The notes: generated from the sequence alone by a model not told the origin. A stretch of DNA of 8,178 nt from DASUMP01 sp036277635 (GCA_036277635.1 DASUMP010000028.1:1-8178); one strand, 5' to 3'; counted from the first letter of the stretch, positions 1 to 6,200 are shown. Numbers and translations: made by a program.

Positions 1-251
1 TCCGGCTGGTGCTGCACGACCGCATCTCGGTGGTCGACCCGCCGGTGCGGTTCGCGGCGCGCATCGACGTGGGGTTCGTGCACGTGGAGGAGGAGTACCG
101 GCTCGCGCCGACGCCCGACGGCGGCACCGAGCTCGTCACCGACGACGACGTGTCGTCGCGCGTTCCGGGGCTCGGGTGGCTCGCGGTCGCGTTGACGAAG
201 CGCAACGTCGCGACGTCGATGGCGCGCTTGCGCGCGCACTGCGAGTCGTGA
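1..251 (+). CDS. SRPBCC-like (polyketide cyclase/dehydrase type) protein, C-terminal part
   Basis: The reading frame is already open at the left edge (first full codon at base 3) and ends with TGA at 249-251, so only about the last 82 residues are present. What is seen: alternating strands containing 'VVDPPVRFAARID', then a 'PDGGTELV' turn, then a C-terminal amphipathic helix. In the SRPBCC/START-like fold this is the order of the later beta strands, a Gly-Gly-Thr turn, and the long C-terminal helix that closes the hydrophobic pocket. Members bind or transform small hydrophobic ligands; no ligand can be named here. The gene converges on the MFS exporter gene with only 7 nt between the stop codons and no recognisable intrinsic terminator. 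Family assignment is by overall pattern and is moderate, because the N-terminal half is missing. Confidence 0.6.
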   Translation, partial: RLVLHDRISVVDPPVRFAARIDVGFVHVEEEYRLAPTPDGGTELVTDDDVSSRVPGLGWLAVALTKRNVATSMARLRAHCES

Positions 252-258
252 GCGCGCG

Positions 259-1860
259 TCAGTTGGCGTGTTCCAGCACGATCGTGTGCTCGTCGGCGCG
301 CGCCTCGGTGTCGCGAGCACGCGCGGGCAGGTAGCGGAACGCGAACACCGAACCGGCGAGCGCAGCGGCGGCCGCAACGAGGCACGCGATCGCGAGTCCG
401 GAGAGGAACGCGTCGGACACTTCGGTGAGGTACGCGGGGGCGAGCTCGCCGAGCCGGGCGGCCACGATCGACGCGGCGCCGACGCTGTCTTCGGTGGCGC
501 GTTGGGCCTCCGGCGGGAGCGTCGCGAACACTTGACCGTCGCCGAGCGCACCTACGTAGACCGAGCTGAACACGCTCCCGAGCACGGCGACGCCGAGCGT
601 GCCGCCCAGCTCGCGCGTCGTGTCGTTGACGGCGGAGCCGATCCCGGCTTTGTCGAGCGACAGCGACCCCATGATCGACTCGGTCGCGGGCGCGGTCGTG
701 AAGCCGAGGCCGGTGCCGAGGAGGATCATCTGGCCGACGATCTCGAGGTAGGGCGTCCCCGCGGACGCGGTGGAGACCCACGTGAACGCGATCGCCATCA
801 ACGCGAGACCGCCGCCGACGATGCGGGTCGTGCCGACGCGAGCGACGATCCGGGGCGCCAACACCGCCGACACCGCGATCGCGGTCGCGACGGGGAGGGT
901 GCGCACGCCGGCTTCGAGCGGCGAGTAGCCGCGCACGAGCTGGAAGTACTGCGTGATGAGGAAGATGAACCCGAACAGGGCGAAGAACGCCGCGGCGATC
1001 GCCACGCTCGCGGCGCTGAACCGGAGGTTCTCGAAGATCCGCACCGGGAGCATGGGCGCGTCGGCGCGCAGCTCCCAGACGACAAATGCGGCGATCAGTA
1101 CGGCCGAGAGCGCGAAGCCGGCGATCGTGCTCGCGCTCGCCCAACCCCATTCGGGCGCTTCGATGATCGTGAACACGAGTGCGCCGATCGCGAGGATCGA
1201 GAGTACGAGTCCAGCGATGTCGAGACGCGGTACGTGCTCGTCGCGGGACTCGGGCACGAGCAGCACGGTCGCGGTCACCGCGATGACCACGATCGGGACG
1301 TTGATGTAGAGGACCGATCCCCACCAGAAGTGCTCGAGCAGCCAGCCGCCGGTGATCGGCCCGGCGGCGACGGCCATGCCGCTCGTCGCGCTCCACACGC
1401 CGATCGCCTTCGCGCGTTCGCTCGGGTCGGTGAAGACGTTCGTGATGATCGCGAGGGTCGCCGGGAAGATGAGCGCGGCGCCGATGCCCATGAGCGCTCG
1501 CCCGGTGATGAGCTCGCCGGCGCTCCCCGCGGATCCGGCGTACGCCGAGGTGAGTCCGAAGAGCACGAGTCCGACCACGAGCGCGCGCTTGCGGCCGTAG
1601 CGGTCGCCGAGTCCGCCGGCCGCGAGCAGCAGCCCGGTGAACACGAGCAGGTACGCGTCGACGATCCACTGCAGCTCGCGGGTCGAGGCGCTCAGCTCGG
1701 TCGCGAGCGTGGGGAGCGTGACGTTGACGATCGTGCCGTCGAGGACGGTCACGAACACGGCCAGGCAGACCACGGCGAGGATCGCCCAGCGCCGACCGTG
1801 CACGTGGTTGTCGGTGGCCGCGGGCTCGGGGGCTGCGTCCGTGCCGGTCGTCGTCTCCAT
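259..1860 (-). CDS. MFS drug exporter, DHA2 (EmrB/QacA) family, 14 transmembrane segments
   Basis: A 533-residue inner-membrane protein, the usual length for 14-helix DHA2 exporters, which expel drugs or other hydrophobic compounds in exchange for protons. Signatures seen: 'LDGTIVNVTLPTLATEL' at residues 40-56 (motif D1 of this family, with the membrane-embedded acidic residue D41), 'ELQWIVDAY' at 62-70, motif A 'GGLGDRYGRKR' at 82-92 in the loop between helices 2 and 3, the motif B region 'GRALMGIGAAL' at 120-130, and the antiporter motif C 'GPITGG' at 167-172. Hydrophobic segments continue to about residue 510, followed by a charged cytoplasmic tail. The ATG at 1858-1860 is supported by GGGAG (complement of 1869-1873) 8 nt upstream. 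The gene is divergent from a TetR regulator and its promoter overlaps a large palindrome, which implies ligand-relieved repression. The substrate cannot be read from the sequence. Confidence 0.95.
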   Translation of the reverse strand: METTTGTDAAPEPAATDNHVHGRRWAILAVVCLAVFVTVLDGTIVNVTLPTLATELSASTRELQWIVDAYLLVFTGLLLAAGGLGDRYGRKRALVVGLVLFGLTSAYAGSAGSAGELITGRALMGIGAALIFPATLAIITNVFTDPSERAKAIGVWSATSGMAVAAGPITGGWLLEHFWWGSVLYINVPIVVIAVTATVLLVPESRDEHVPRLDIAGLVLSILAIGALVFTIIEAPEWGWASASTIAGFALSAVLIAAFVVWELRADAPMLPVRIFENLRFSAASVAIAAAFFALFGFIFLITQYFQLVRGYSPLEAGVRTLPVATAIAVSAVLAPRIVARVGTTRIVGGGLALMAIAFTWVSTASAGTPYLEIVGQMILLGTGLGFTTAPATESIMGSLSLDKAGIGSAVNDTTRELGGTLGVAVLGSVFSSVYVGALGDGQVFATLPPEAQRATEDSVGAASIVAARLGELAPAYLTEVSDAFLSGLAIACLVAAAAALAGSVFAFRYLPARARDTEARADEHTIVLEHAN

Positions 1861-1882
1861 GTGTCGTGCTCCCGCCGCTGGG

Positions 1883-1915
1883 ATCTTTACGCTGTCAAGT
1901 TGACAATGTAAAGAT
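1883..1915. promoter_or_regulatory. Palindromic operator, probably for the adjacent TetR-family regulator
   Basis: A 33-bp palindrome centred on base 1899. The outer arms are ATCTTTAC (1883-1890) and GTAAAGAT (1908-1915). The inner arms are GTCAA (1894-1898) and TTGAC (1900-1904). Of the 16 symmetric pairs only 1891/1907 and 1892/1906 do not match. A dyad of this size between divergent transporter and regulator genes is the classic TetR-family arrangement. A further half-site TGTCAAG occurs at 1928-1934, repeating 1893-1899 at 35-bp spacing, and it lies within a small 9-bp palindrome, GACAGTGTC, at 1923-1931. The site is AT-richer than its surroundings. The symmetry is directly seen; the identity of the binding protein is inferred from position. 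Confidence 0.8.
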
Positions 1916-1928
1916 GGTGCTCGACAGT
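1900..1928 (+). promoter_or_regulatory. Possible promoter of the TetR regulator gene
   Basis: On the plus strand TTGACA at 1900-1905 is a perfect -35 box inside the palindrome, and 17 nt further lies GACAGT (1923-1928), only a 3-of-6 match to a -10 box. If used, it would overlap the exporter promoter and bring the regulator under its own control. The -10 is weak, so this is tentative. Confidence 0.3.
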
Positions 1929-1933
1929 GTCAA
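1905..1933 (-). promoter_or_regulatory. Promoter of the MFS exporter gene (sigma-70-like)
   Basis: Read on the minus strand, a perfect -35 box TTGACA (complement of 1928-1933) is followed by a 17-nt spacer and a -10 box TACATT (complement of 1905-1910; 4 of 6 matches to TATAAT). Transcription would start near 1897-1899, giving a leader of about 38 nt that includes the GGGAG ribosome site at 1869-1873. The -10 box and the expected start point lie inside the palindrome at 1883-1915, so a bound repressor would block polymerase. Confidence 0.75.
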
Positions 1934-1959
1934 GGCCCGGCGAGCGAGCGTGACGATCC

Positions 1960-2565
1960 ATGAACCCCCGCTACCACCACGGTGATCTGCCGGCTGCGCT
2001 GCGCTGCGCCGCGGTCGACGTCATCGTCGAGAAGGGTCTGGCCAACTTCAGCCTGCGCGAGGTGGCGCGGCGGGCGGGCGTCTCGCACGCGGCGCCGGCG
2101 CACCACTTCGGCGACACCACCGGACTCCTCACGTCGATCGCGATCGAGGCGCTCACGAAGCTCGCGACGGTCACGCGCGAGGCGGCGAGCGCGCACGACG
2201 ACCCGGTGGAGCGGCTCAGCGCGATCGGACGCGCGTACGTGCGCATGGGCCAGGAGTACCCCGCGCACTGCGAGGTGGCGTTCCGAAGCGACCTCGTGGA
2301 TCACAGCTCGGAGGCGTACGCGACCGCCGGCGCCGATGCGTTCGGGGTGCTCGTCGAGACCATCGAAGCCCTGGCTCGCGAGCTCAACCCGCAGCTCGCG
2401 GTGCTCGACGCCGCGAACCTGTGTTGGAGCGCGATGCAGGGGCTGTTGGTGCTCCACGAGACGATGTTGCACAAGACCGAACGCGCCGGCGGCGAAGCCA
2501 CCGACATCGAGGAGACCGCGACGCGCTTCACGCGCCTGCTCGTCGACGGCTTCCGGACGCGCTGA
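1960..2565 (+). CDS. TetR/AcrR-family transcriptional regulator
   Basis: A 201-residue protein, the typical TetR length. The N-terminus 'RYHHGDL' (residues 4-10) is a common opening of one TetR subgroup. The DNA-binding helix-turn-helix spans about residues 30-50 ('SLREVARRAGVSHAAPAHHF') and is followed by 'GDTTGLL', where the family has its F-x-x-K-x-x-L segment. Residues about 80-200 are helical and form the ligand-binding and dimer domain; 'CWSAMQGLLVL' at 155-165 resembles the W-x-x-x-H-G-L motif of the WHG-type C-terminal domain, with Q in place of H. It is divergent from the MFS exporter across a palindromic operator, so it most likely represses that gene until a ligand binds. ATG at 1960 is chosen because it yields the full conserved N-terminus; no strong ribosome site precedes it. 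The dehydrogenase gene follows after 28 nt and is probably co-transcribed. Confidence 0.92.
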   Translation: MNPRYHHGDLPAALRCAAVDVIVEKGLANFSLREVARRAGVSHAAPAHHFGDTTGLLTSIAIEALTKLATVTREAASAHDDPVERLSAIGRAYVRMGQEYPAHCEVAFRSDLVDHSSEAYATAGADAFGVLVETIEALARELNPQLAVLDAANLCWSAMQGLLVLHETMLHKTERAGGEATDIEETATRFTRLLVDGFRTR

Positions 2566-2593
2566 GATCACCCATCCCAAGAGGAGACCCCAC

Positions 2594-3415
2594 ATGACCG
2601 ACAACACCCAGCTCAGCGGACGCACCGCGGTCGTCACCGGCGCGTCGAGCGGCATCGGACGCGCGATCGCCGAGCGGCTCGGGAGCGCGGGCGCGCATGT
2701 CGTGCTCTCGGGCCGCACCGAGACCGCGATGAAGGAGTCGATCGACCGCATCGCGGCCGCGGGCGGCAGCGCGCAGGCCGTCGTGGCCGACGTGCGCGAC
2801 CCGGCCGCGGTGCGCGCGCTGATCGACACGGCGGTCGCGGCCACCGGACGGCTCGACATCATGGTGAACAACGCGGGCGTGTCGTACCCCGATCCGATCC
2901 TCACCGCAGATCCCGAAGGGTGGCGCGCCATGTTCGAGACGAACCTGCTCGCGTTGCTCGTGGGCAGCCAGGCCGCGGTCGCCGCGATGCGCACGTGCGG
3001 CGCGACTGGCCACGTCGTGAACATCTCGTCGGTCGCCGCGCACCGACCCGAGTCGGGCGTGTACGGCGCGACGAAGCACGCAGTGAACGTCATCTCGAAC
3101 ACGCTGCGCCAGGAGCTGCTCGAGGACTCGATCCAGGTGGTGACGATCATGCCGGGGGCGATCGCCACCAACTTCGCCCGCAACTTCGACCCGGAGATCC
3201 TGCGCGGGATGGTCGCGATGACCGGCATCGACGCCGACGTCGCGAAGGGCGAGCGGCTCCCCGACGACGTGCTCGACAAGGCGCAGGAGGCCCTGCACGA
3301 GGTGCTCGCCAGCCCCGACGACGTCGCCGACGCGGTGCTCTATGCCGTCACCCGACCGCCGCGCGTGCACGTGTCGGAGATCGTGGTGCGCCCGAACAAG
3401 GACCTCAGCCTCTGA
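2594..3415 (+). CDS. Short-chain dehydrogenase/reductase (classical SDR), NADP-type
   Basis: A 273-residue cytosolic oxidoreductase with the full classical SDR motif set: cofactor-binding 'TGASSGIG' at 15-22, R41 after the second strand (a basic residue that usually favours NADP(H) over NAD), D66 contacting the adenine, 'NNAG' at 92-95, and the catalytic tetrad N117, S145, Y157 and K161 ('YGATK'). 'MPGAIATNF' follows at the cofactor-binding PG site. The C-terminal part (about 195-245), which shapes the substrate pocket, contains an acidic helical insertion, and the substrate is unknown. The start is fixed by GAGGAG at 2581-2586, 7 nt before ATG. Its frame stays open upstream through the TetR gene, but that extension is only a shadow of the TetR frame. 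Position behind the regulator suggests it modifies the compound that the regulator senses; that is inference. Confidence 0.93.
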   Translation: MTDNTQLSGRTAVVTGASSGIGRAIAERLGSAGAHVVLSGRTETAMKESIDRIAAAGGSAQAVVADVRDPAAVRALIDTAVAATGRLDIMVNNAGVSYPDPILTADPEGWRAMFETNLLALLVGSQAAVAAMRTCGATGHVVNISSVAAHRPESGVYGATKHAVNVISNTLRQELLEDSIQVVTIMPGAIATNFARNFDPEILRGMVAMTGIDADVAKGERLPDDVLDKAQEALHEVLASPDDVADAVLYAVTRPPRVHVSEIVVRPNKDLSL

Positions 3416-3456
3416 GCGCGCGCGCCTGGATCGTCGTGGCCGTGCGCGCCGCGACC

Positions 3457-3470
3457 GGGACTTCCGACCC
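3457..3470. promoter_or_regulatory. Possible DevR/DosR-like box
   Basis: GGGACTTCCGACCC fits the degenerate form GGGACTNNNGNCCC of the DevR (DosR) binding box of actinobacteria, where the response regulator activates hypoxia or dormancy genes. It lies 61 nt before the ATG of the surface protein. The right half-site has GACCC instead of the preferred GTCCC, and chance matches are easy in GC-rich DNA, so this is only a candidate. Confidence 0.3.
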
Positions 3471-3491
3471 TCAACCACGACGCCGGGTCGG
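3464..3491. repeat. Inverted repeat between dehydrogenase and surface-protein genes
   Basis: CCGACCC (3464-3470) and GGGTCGG (3485-3491) are perfect 7-bp arms with a 14-nt loop. There is no run of T after it, so it is not a standard intrinsic terminator. It may be a weak stem-loop ending the dehydrogenase transcript or a regulator site before the next gene. Its left arm overlaps the possible DevR-like box. Confidence 0.4.
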
Positions 3492-3531
3492 CGGACACTG
3501 GACGTAGCCCACTCGTGAGAGGGGGGCTGCG

Positions 3532-4533
3532 ATGCTGCGTCGCACGTTCTTCGTCGTCGCCGCCGTCATGCTCGGGGGTGCGCCGTTCGCGGCGACCGCC
3601 GCCTCGGGTGCCGAGGTCGCTCCGGCGCCATCTGTCGGCACGGCGCTCGCAGCCCCCGTGCTCACCGCGACCGCGACCCCGGACACCGGCCTCGTCGACG
3701 GTCAGACGGTGCACGTCGTGGCCGACGGGTTCGATCCCGGCCAGCTGCTCGAGATCTTCGAGTGCGCGGGCGACTCGGTTGACGAGCAGCGGTGCGATCC
3801 GCGCGTCGGGTTCGGGGAGTTCGGCGCCGACGGCGCCGGCCACTTCGAGTTCGACTTCCCGGTCGACGCGCGCATCTACCTCGGACCCGACGAGACGAGC
3901 GCGGTCGAGTACGACTGTCGCACGGAGCCCGCCGGCTGCCGGATCGGTGTCGGCTACATGCTCGACCATCCGCTGAGCGCGTTCGCGCCGATCGCGTTCG
4001 ACGCGACGGCGCCGCTGCACCCGCCGGTCGCGGCGACGGTGACGCCGTCGACGGGGTTGACCGACGGGCAGACGGTCAGCGTCGCCGGTGCGAACCTCAC
4101 CGACTTCGAGGGCACGTGGGTGTTCCAGTGCCGAACCGGTGACGGACCCAGCGCGTGTGACCACGACCGTGCCGTCCAGCTGAAGGCCGAACCCGACGGG
4201 ACGATCGCCACCGACTACGTGGTGCGCGCCGCGTTCCGGTCGCCGCTCGGCGACGACGCCGACTGCCGGGCCGCACCCGGCGCGTGCTCGATCGTCGTGT
4301 CGTGGGGGTTCGCGTTCGTCGCCGACCGCATCGCCGAGATCCCGATCACCTTCGCGGCACTGCCGCCGCCCACGACGACACCCGCGACGACGCCAGTCAC
4401 TACGGCCGCGACCGACCAGCTGCCCCGCACCGGCGTCGCGGCCGGTGTCGCGTGGCTCGCGGTGGCGCTGCTCGCGCTCGGCGGGATCCTGCTCGCGGTC
4501 GGCCGTGATCGTGTCACCCGGGATCGCAGTTGA
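3532..4533 (+). CDS. Sortase-anchored surface protein with two neocarzinostatin-like domains
   Basis: A 333-residue exported protein. Residues 1 to about 25 are a signal peptide: 'MLRR', a hydrophobic core, then an Ala-rich cleavage region 'FAATAASGA'. Two related domains follow, about 43-160 and 164-275. Each opens with the same pattern (P-D/S-T-G-L-x-D-G-Q-T-V at 50-60 and 172-182) and has two cysteine pairs: C78/C88 and C129/C136, then C200/C209 and C245/C252. That opening and pairing match the immunoglobulin-like neocarzinostatin family, whose apoproteins have two disulfides with a first pair ten residues apart. A Pro/Thr-rich linker (about 278-295), the sortase signal LPRTG (297-301), a membrane helix (about 303-323) and a basic tail (GRDRVTRDRS) follow, so the protein should be linked to the cell wall. 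The start is set by GAGAGGGGGG at 3517-3526. Chromophore binding as in the antibiotic neocarzinostatin is not implied, and no enediyne genes are nearby. Its ligand or role is unknown. Confidence 0.85.
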   Translation: MLRRTFFVVAAVMLGGAPFAATAASGAEVAPAPSVGTALAAPVLTATATPDTGLVDGQTVHVVADGFDPGQLLEIFECAGDSVDEQRCDPRVGFGEFGADGAGHFEFDFPVDARIYLGPDETSAVEYDCRTEPAGCRIGVGYMLDHPLSAFAPIAFDATAPLHPPVAATVTPSTGLTDGQTVSVAGANLTDFEGTWVFQCRTGDGPSACDHDRAVQLKAEPDGTIATDYVVRAAFRSPLGDDADCRAAPGACSIVVSWGFAFVADRIAEIPITFAALPPPTTTPATTPVTTAATDQLPRTGVAAGVAWLAVALLALGGILLAVGRDRVTRDRS

Positions 4534-4547
4534 TCGTCACCACCACG

Positions 4548-4582
4548 GCGCGCGGGTCATGATCTGCACATGACCCGCGCGC
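4548..4582. repeat. Perfect 14-bp inverted repeat over a start codon
   Basis: GCGCGCGGGTCATG (4548-4561) and CATGACCCGCGCGC (4569-4582) are exact reverse complements with a 7-nt loop (ATCTGCA). The ATG of the small membrane protein (4570-4572) lies in the right arm. In RNA that includes both arms it would make a very stable hairpin hiding the start codon. It could also act as a transcript-ending structure for the surface-protein gene, whose stop is 14 nt upstream, although no T run follows. As DNA it could be an operator. Confidence 0.8.
4558..4563 (+). promoter_or_regulatory. Possible -10 box for a leaderless transcript (small membrane protein)
   Basis: CATGAT matches 4 of 6 bases of TATAAT and sits exactly 6 nt before the ATG at 4570, the spacing expected when transcription starts on the start codon. 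No convincing -35 is visible and there is no ribosome site, which agrees with leaderless expression. It overlaps the left arm of the inverted repeat. Confidence 0.35.
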
Positions 4583-4857
4583 ACGGCTCGATCGTCGACT
4601 GGTGGTTCCGCAACCGCGAGACCGGCGCGATCACGATCGGCCAGCGTCCGAATCCACCGCTGTGGGTGTTCCTCGCCGCGACTGCCGTGCGCGTGGTGTT
4701 CGACCCGGCTGGTGATGTGGGCACCGCGGTGCGCGTCGTCGGCACCGGCGCGCTGGTCGTGTGGGCGCTCGACGAGCTCGTCCGGGGCGTGAACCCGTGG
4801 CGGCGCGCGCTCGGCGCGGGAGTCGTGGCGTGGCAGGTCGCTCGCCTCGCGACCTGA
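4570..4857 (+). CDS. Small conserved-looking membrane protein of unknown function
   Basis: 95 residues. The N-terminus is polar and aromatic ('SIVDWWFRNRETGAITIGQRPN', residues 7-28, described here by its W-W-F-R-N-R core at 11-16). Hydrophobic segments follow at about 30-44 (PLWVFLAATAVRVVF) and about 50-66 (ending in ALVVWAL), then a charged patch (DELVRGVNPWRR, 68-79), and a moderately hydrophobic C-terminus at about 81-94 that could be a third segment. It is probably an integral membrane protein with the aromatic N-terminus in the cytoplasm. I do not recognise a named function. ATG at 4570 is the only plausible start; no Shine-Dalgarno sequence precedes it and the codon is inside a perfect inverted repeat. 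The hydrolase–cyclase gene begins 23 nt after its stop, with what looks like its own -10 box. Coding is supported by G/C third positions and the coherent hydrophobic pattern. Confidence 0.75.
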   Translation: MTRAHGSIVDWWFRNRETGAITIGQRPNPPLWVFLAATAVRVVFDPAGDVGTAVRVVGTGALVVWALDELVRGVNPWRRALGAGVVAWQVARLAT

Positions 4858-4868
4858 ACCGCGCGTCG

Positions 4869-4874
4869 TAGTCT
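4869..4874 (+). promoter_or_regulatory. Probable -10 box for a leaderless transcript (hydrolase–cyclase)
   Basis: TAGTCT fits the actinobacterial TANNNT -10 pattern and lies 6 nt before GTG at 4881. There is no Shine-Dalgarno sequence in the 23-nt gap, so translation from a leaderless mRNA starting at the GTG is likely. No clear -35 is seen. Confidence 0.5.
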
Positions 4875-4880
4875 CACGTC

Positions 4881-6200
4881 GTGCAACGTCCGGAGACCCA
4901 GTACGCCCGCAACGGCGACATCCATCTCGCGTTCCAGGTCTACGGAGACGGCCCGGTCGACGTGGTGAGCGTGCCGGGGTTCGTGTCGAACCTCGACGAC
5001 ATGTGGGAGTCGCCCGACTTCCACGCCGCGGCCGAGCGCATGGCGCGCGTCGCCCGTGTGATCCGTTTCGACAAGCGCGGGATCGGCATGTCGGATCGCG
5101 ACGTGCCCGTCGGCACGCTCGAAGAGCGCATGGACGACGTGCGCGCAGTGATGGACGCGGCTGAGAGCGAGCAGGCGGTGCTGCTCGGAACGTCGGAGGG
5201 CGGTCCGCTGTGCGCGCTGTTCGCGGCGACCCACGCCGATCGCACGCGGGCGTTGGTGCTCGCGGCGTCGTGGGCGCGACTGCTCCGCGGCCCCGACTAT
5301 CCGATCGGGGTCGACCCCGAGGGCTTCGAGCAGTTCATCGAGATGATGGTTGCGAACTGGGGGACGGGTCGTTCGATCGGCACGTTCTTCCGCAACAGCC
5401 TCAACGAACCGCCGATCGAGCTGCTCGCCCGGATGGAGCGACACTCGGCGTCGCCGGGCGCGTTGCGGCGCATCTTCGAGATGCTCATCGACACCGACGT
5501 GACCGGGGTGCTGTCCACGATCACCGCGCCCACGCTCGTGCTGCACTCGCGCGACGATCGGCAGGTGCCGTTCGCGCTCGGTGAATACCTGGCCGAGCAC
5601 ATCCCCGGCGCTCGTCTCGAAGAGATCGAGGGCAGCCACGGCGACGCGGCGGTCGGCGATCAGGTCCCGGCGTACCTCGAGCAGCTGCTGACGGGCGACG
5701 TCCCGGTGATCGAGTCGGATCGCGTGCTCGCGACCGTGCTGTTCACCGACATCGTCGACTCGACCGCGCGGGCGAGCTCCATGGGCGACGCCGCGTGGCG
5801 TTCGCTGCTCGATCGCCACGACGAGATCGTGTTCGAGGCCGTCGGCCAGACGCGCGGGCGCGTGGTGAAGCACACCGGCGACGGCGTGCTCGCGTCGTTC
5901 GACGGTCCCGCGCGCGGCGTCACGTGCGCGCACCGCATCGTGCGCGCCGCGCGCGACCTCGGCATCGAGATCCGGGCGGGCCTGCACACCGGCGAATGCG
6001 AAGCGCGCGGCGACGACCTCGGTGGCATCGCCGTGCACGTCGGTGCGCGCGTCGCCGCGCTCGCGCAACCGTCCGAAGTGCTCGTCACCCGCACCGTCAA
6101 GGACCTGGTGGCCGGCTCCGGCCTGCAGTTCTCCGAGCGCGGCGAGCACGAGCTGAAGGGCGTCTCCGACCGCTGGCAGCTCTTCGCCTCGCAGGTCTAA
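4881..6200 (+). CDS. Alpha/beta-hydrolase–class III adenylyl/guanylyl cyclase fusion (Rv1900c-like)
   Basis: A 439-residue protein with no signal peptide or membrane segment. Residues about 1-272 are an alpha/beta hydrolase: nucleophile elbow 'GTSEG' at 103-107 with S105, probable acid D225 or D226 in 'SRDDRQVP', and probable base H253 in 'GSHGD'. Residues about 280-439 are a class III nucleotide cyclase domain making cAMP (or cGMP): metal-binding aspartates D290 ('FTDIVDST') and D334 ('GDG'), the substrate-specifying lysine position K330, and transition-state arginine R390. At the usual catalytic asparagine position it has H386 ('VHVGAR'). The same Asn-to-His change is known in M. tuberculosis Rv1900c (H402), which has this domain order and is active, so the enzyme need not be dead. 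Class III cyclases work as dimers with shared active sites. The GTG start at 4881 follows a -10-like TAGTCT. The stop overlaps that of the minus-strand adenylate-kinase-like gene by 4 bp. Confidence 0.93.
   Translation: MQRPETQYARNGDIHLAFQVYGDGPVDVVSVPGFVSNLDDMWESPDFHAAAERMARVARVIRFDKRGIGMSDRDVPVGTLEERMDDVRAVMDAAESEQAVLLGTSEGGPLCALFAATHADRTRALVLAASWARLLRGPDYPIGVDPEGFEQFIEMMVANWGTGRSIGTFFRNSLNEPPIELLARMERHSASPGALRRIFEMLIDTDVTGVLSTITAPTLVLHSRDDRQVPFALGEYLAEHIPGARLEEIEGSHGDAAVGDQVPAYLEQLLTGDVPVIESDRVLATVLFTDIVDSTARASSMGDAAWRSLLDRHDEIVFEAVGQTRGRVVKHTGDGVLASFDGPARGVTCAHRIVRAARDLGIEIRAGLHTGECEARGDDLGGIAVHVGARVAALAQPSEVLVTRTVKDLVAGSGLQFSERGEHELKGVSDRWQLFASQV

Noticed and set aside
252..258. Terminator between the first two convergent genes
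   Set aside because: Only 7 nt separate the stops and no stem followed by a T run is visible in or beside the gap.
268..1911. 547-codon open frame on the plus strand opposite the MFS gene
   Set aside because: Its translation is dominated by Arg, Glu, Asp, Gly and His without any domain pattern. It is the expected antisense by-product of a GC-rich gene whose minus-strand product has complete MFS motifs.
1982..2593. Upstream extension of the dehydrogenase frame through the TetR gene
   Set aside because: The extension is Arg/Ser/Thr-rich nonsense in the +2 frame of the TetR gene. The SDR fold begins normally at the ATG at 2594, with a strong ribosome site just before it.
1930..3478. Long minus-strand open frames opposite the TetR and dehydrogenase genes
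   Set aside because: They are compositionally biased shadows with no motifs, and the opposing genes have full domain signatures.
3532..4533. Idea that the neocarzinostatin-like protein marks an enediyne antibiotic cluster with the nearby exporter
   Set aside because: No polyketide synthase, enediyne cassette or tailoring enzyme is in the window, and the protein is wall-anchored rather than freely secreted. The exporter has its own local regulator.
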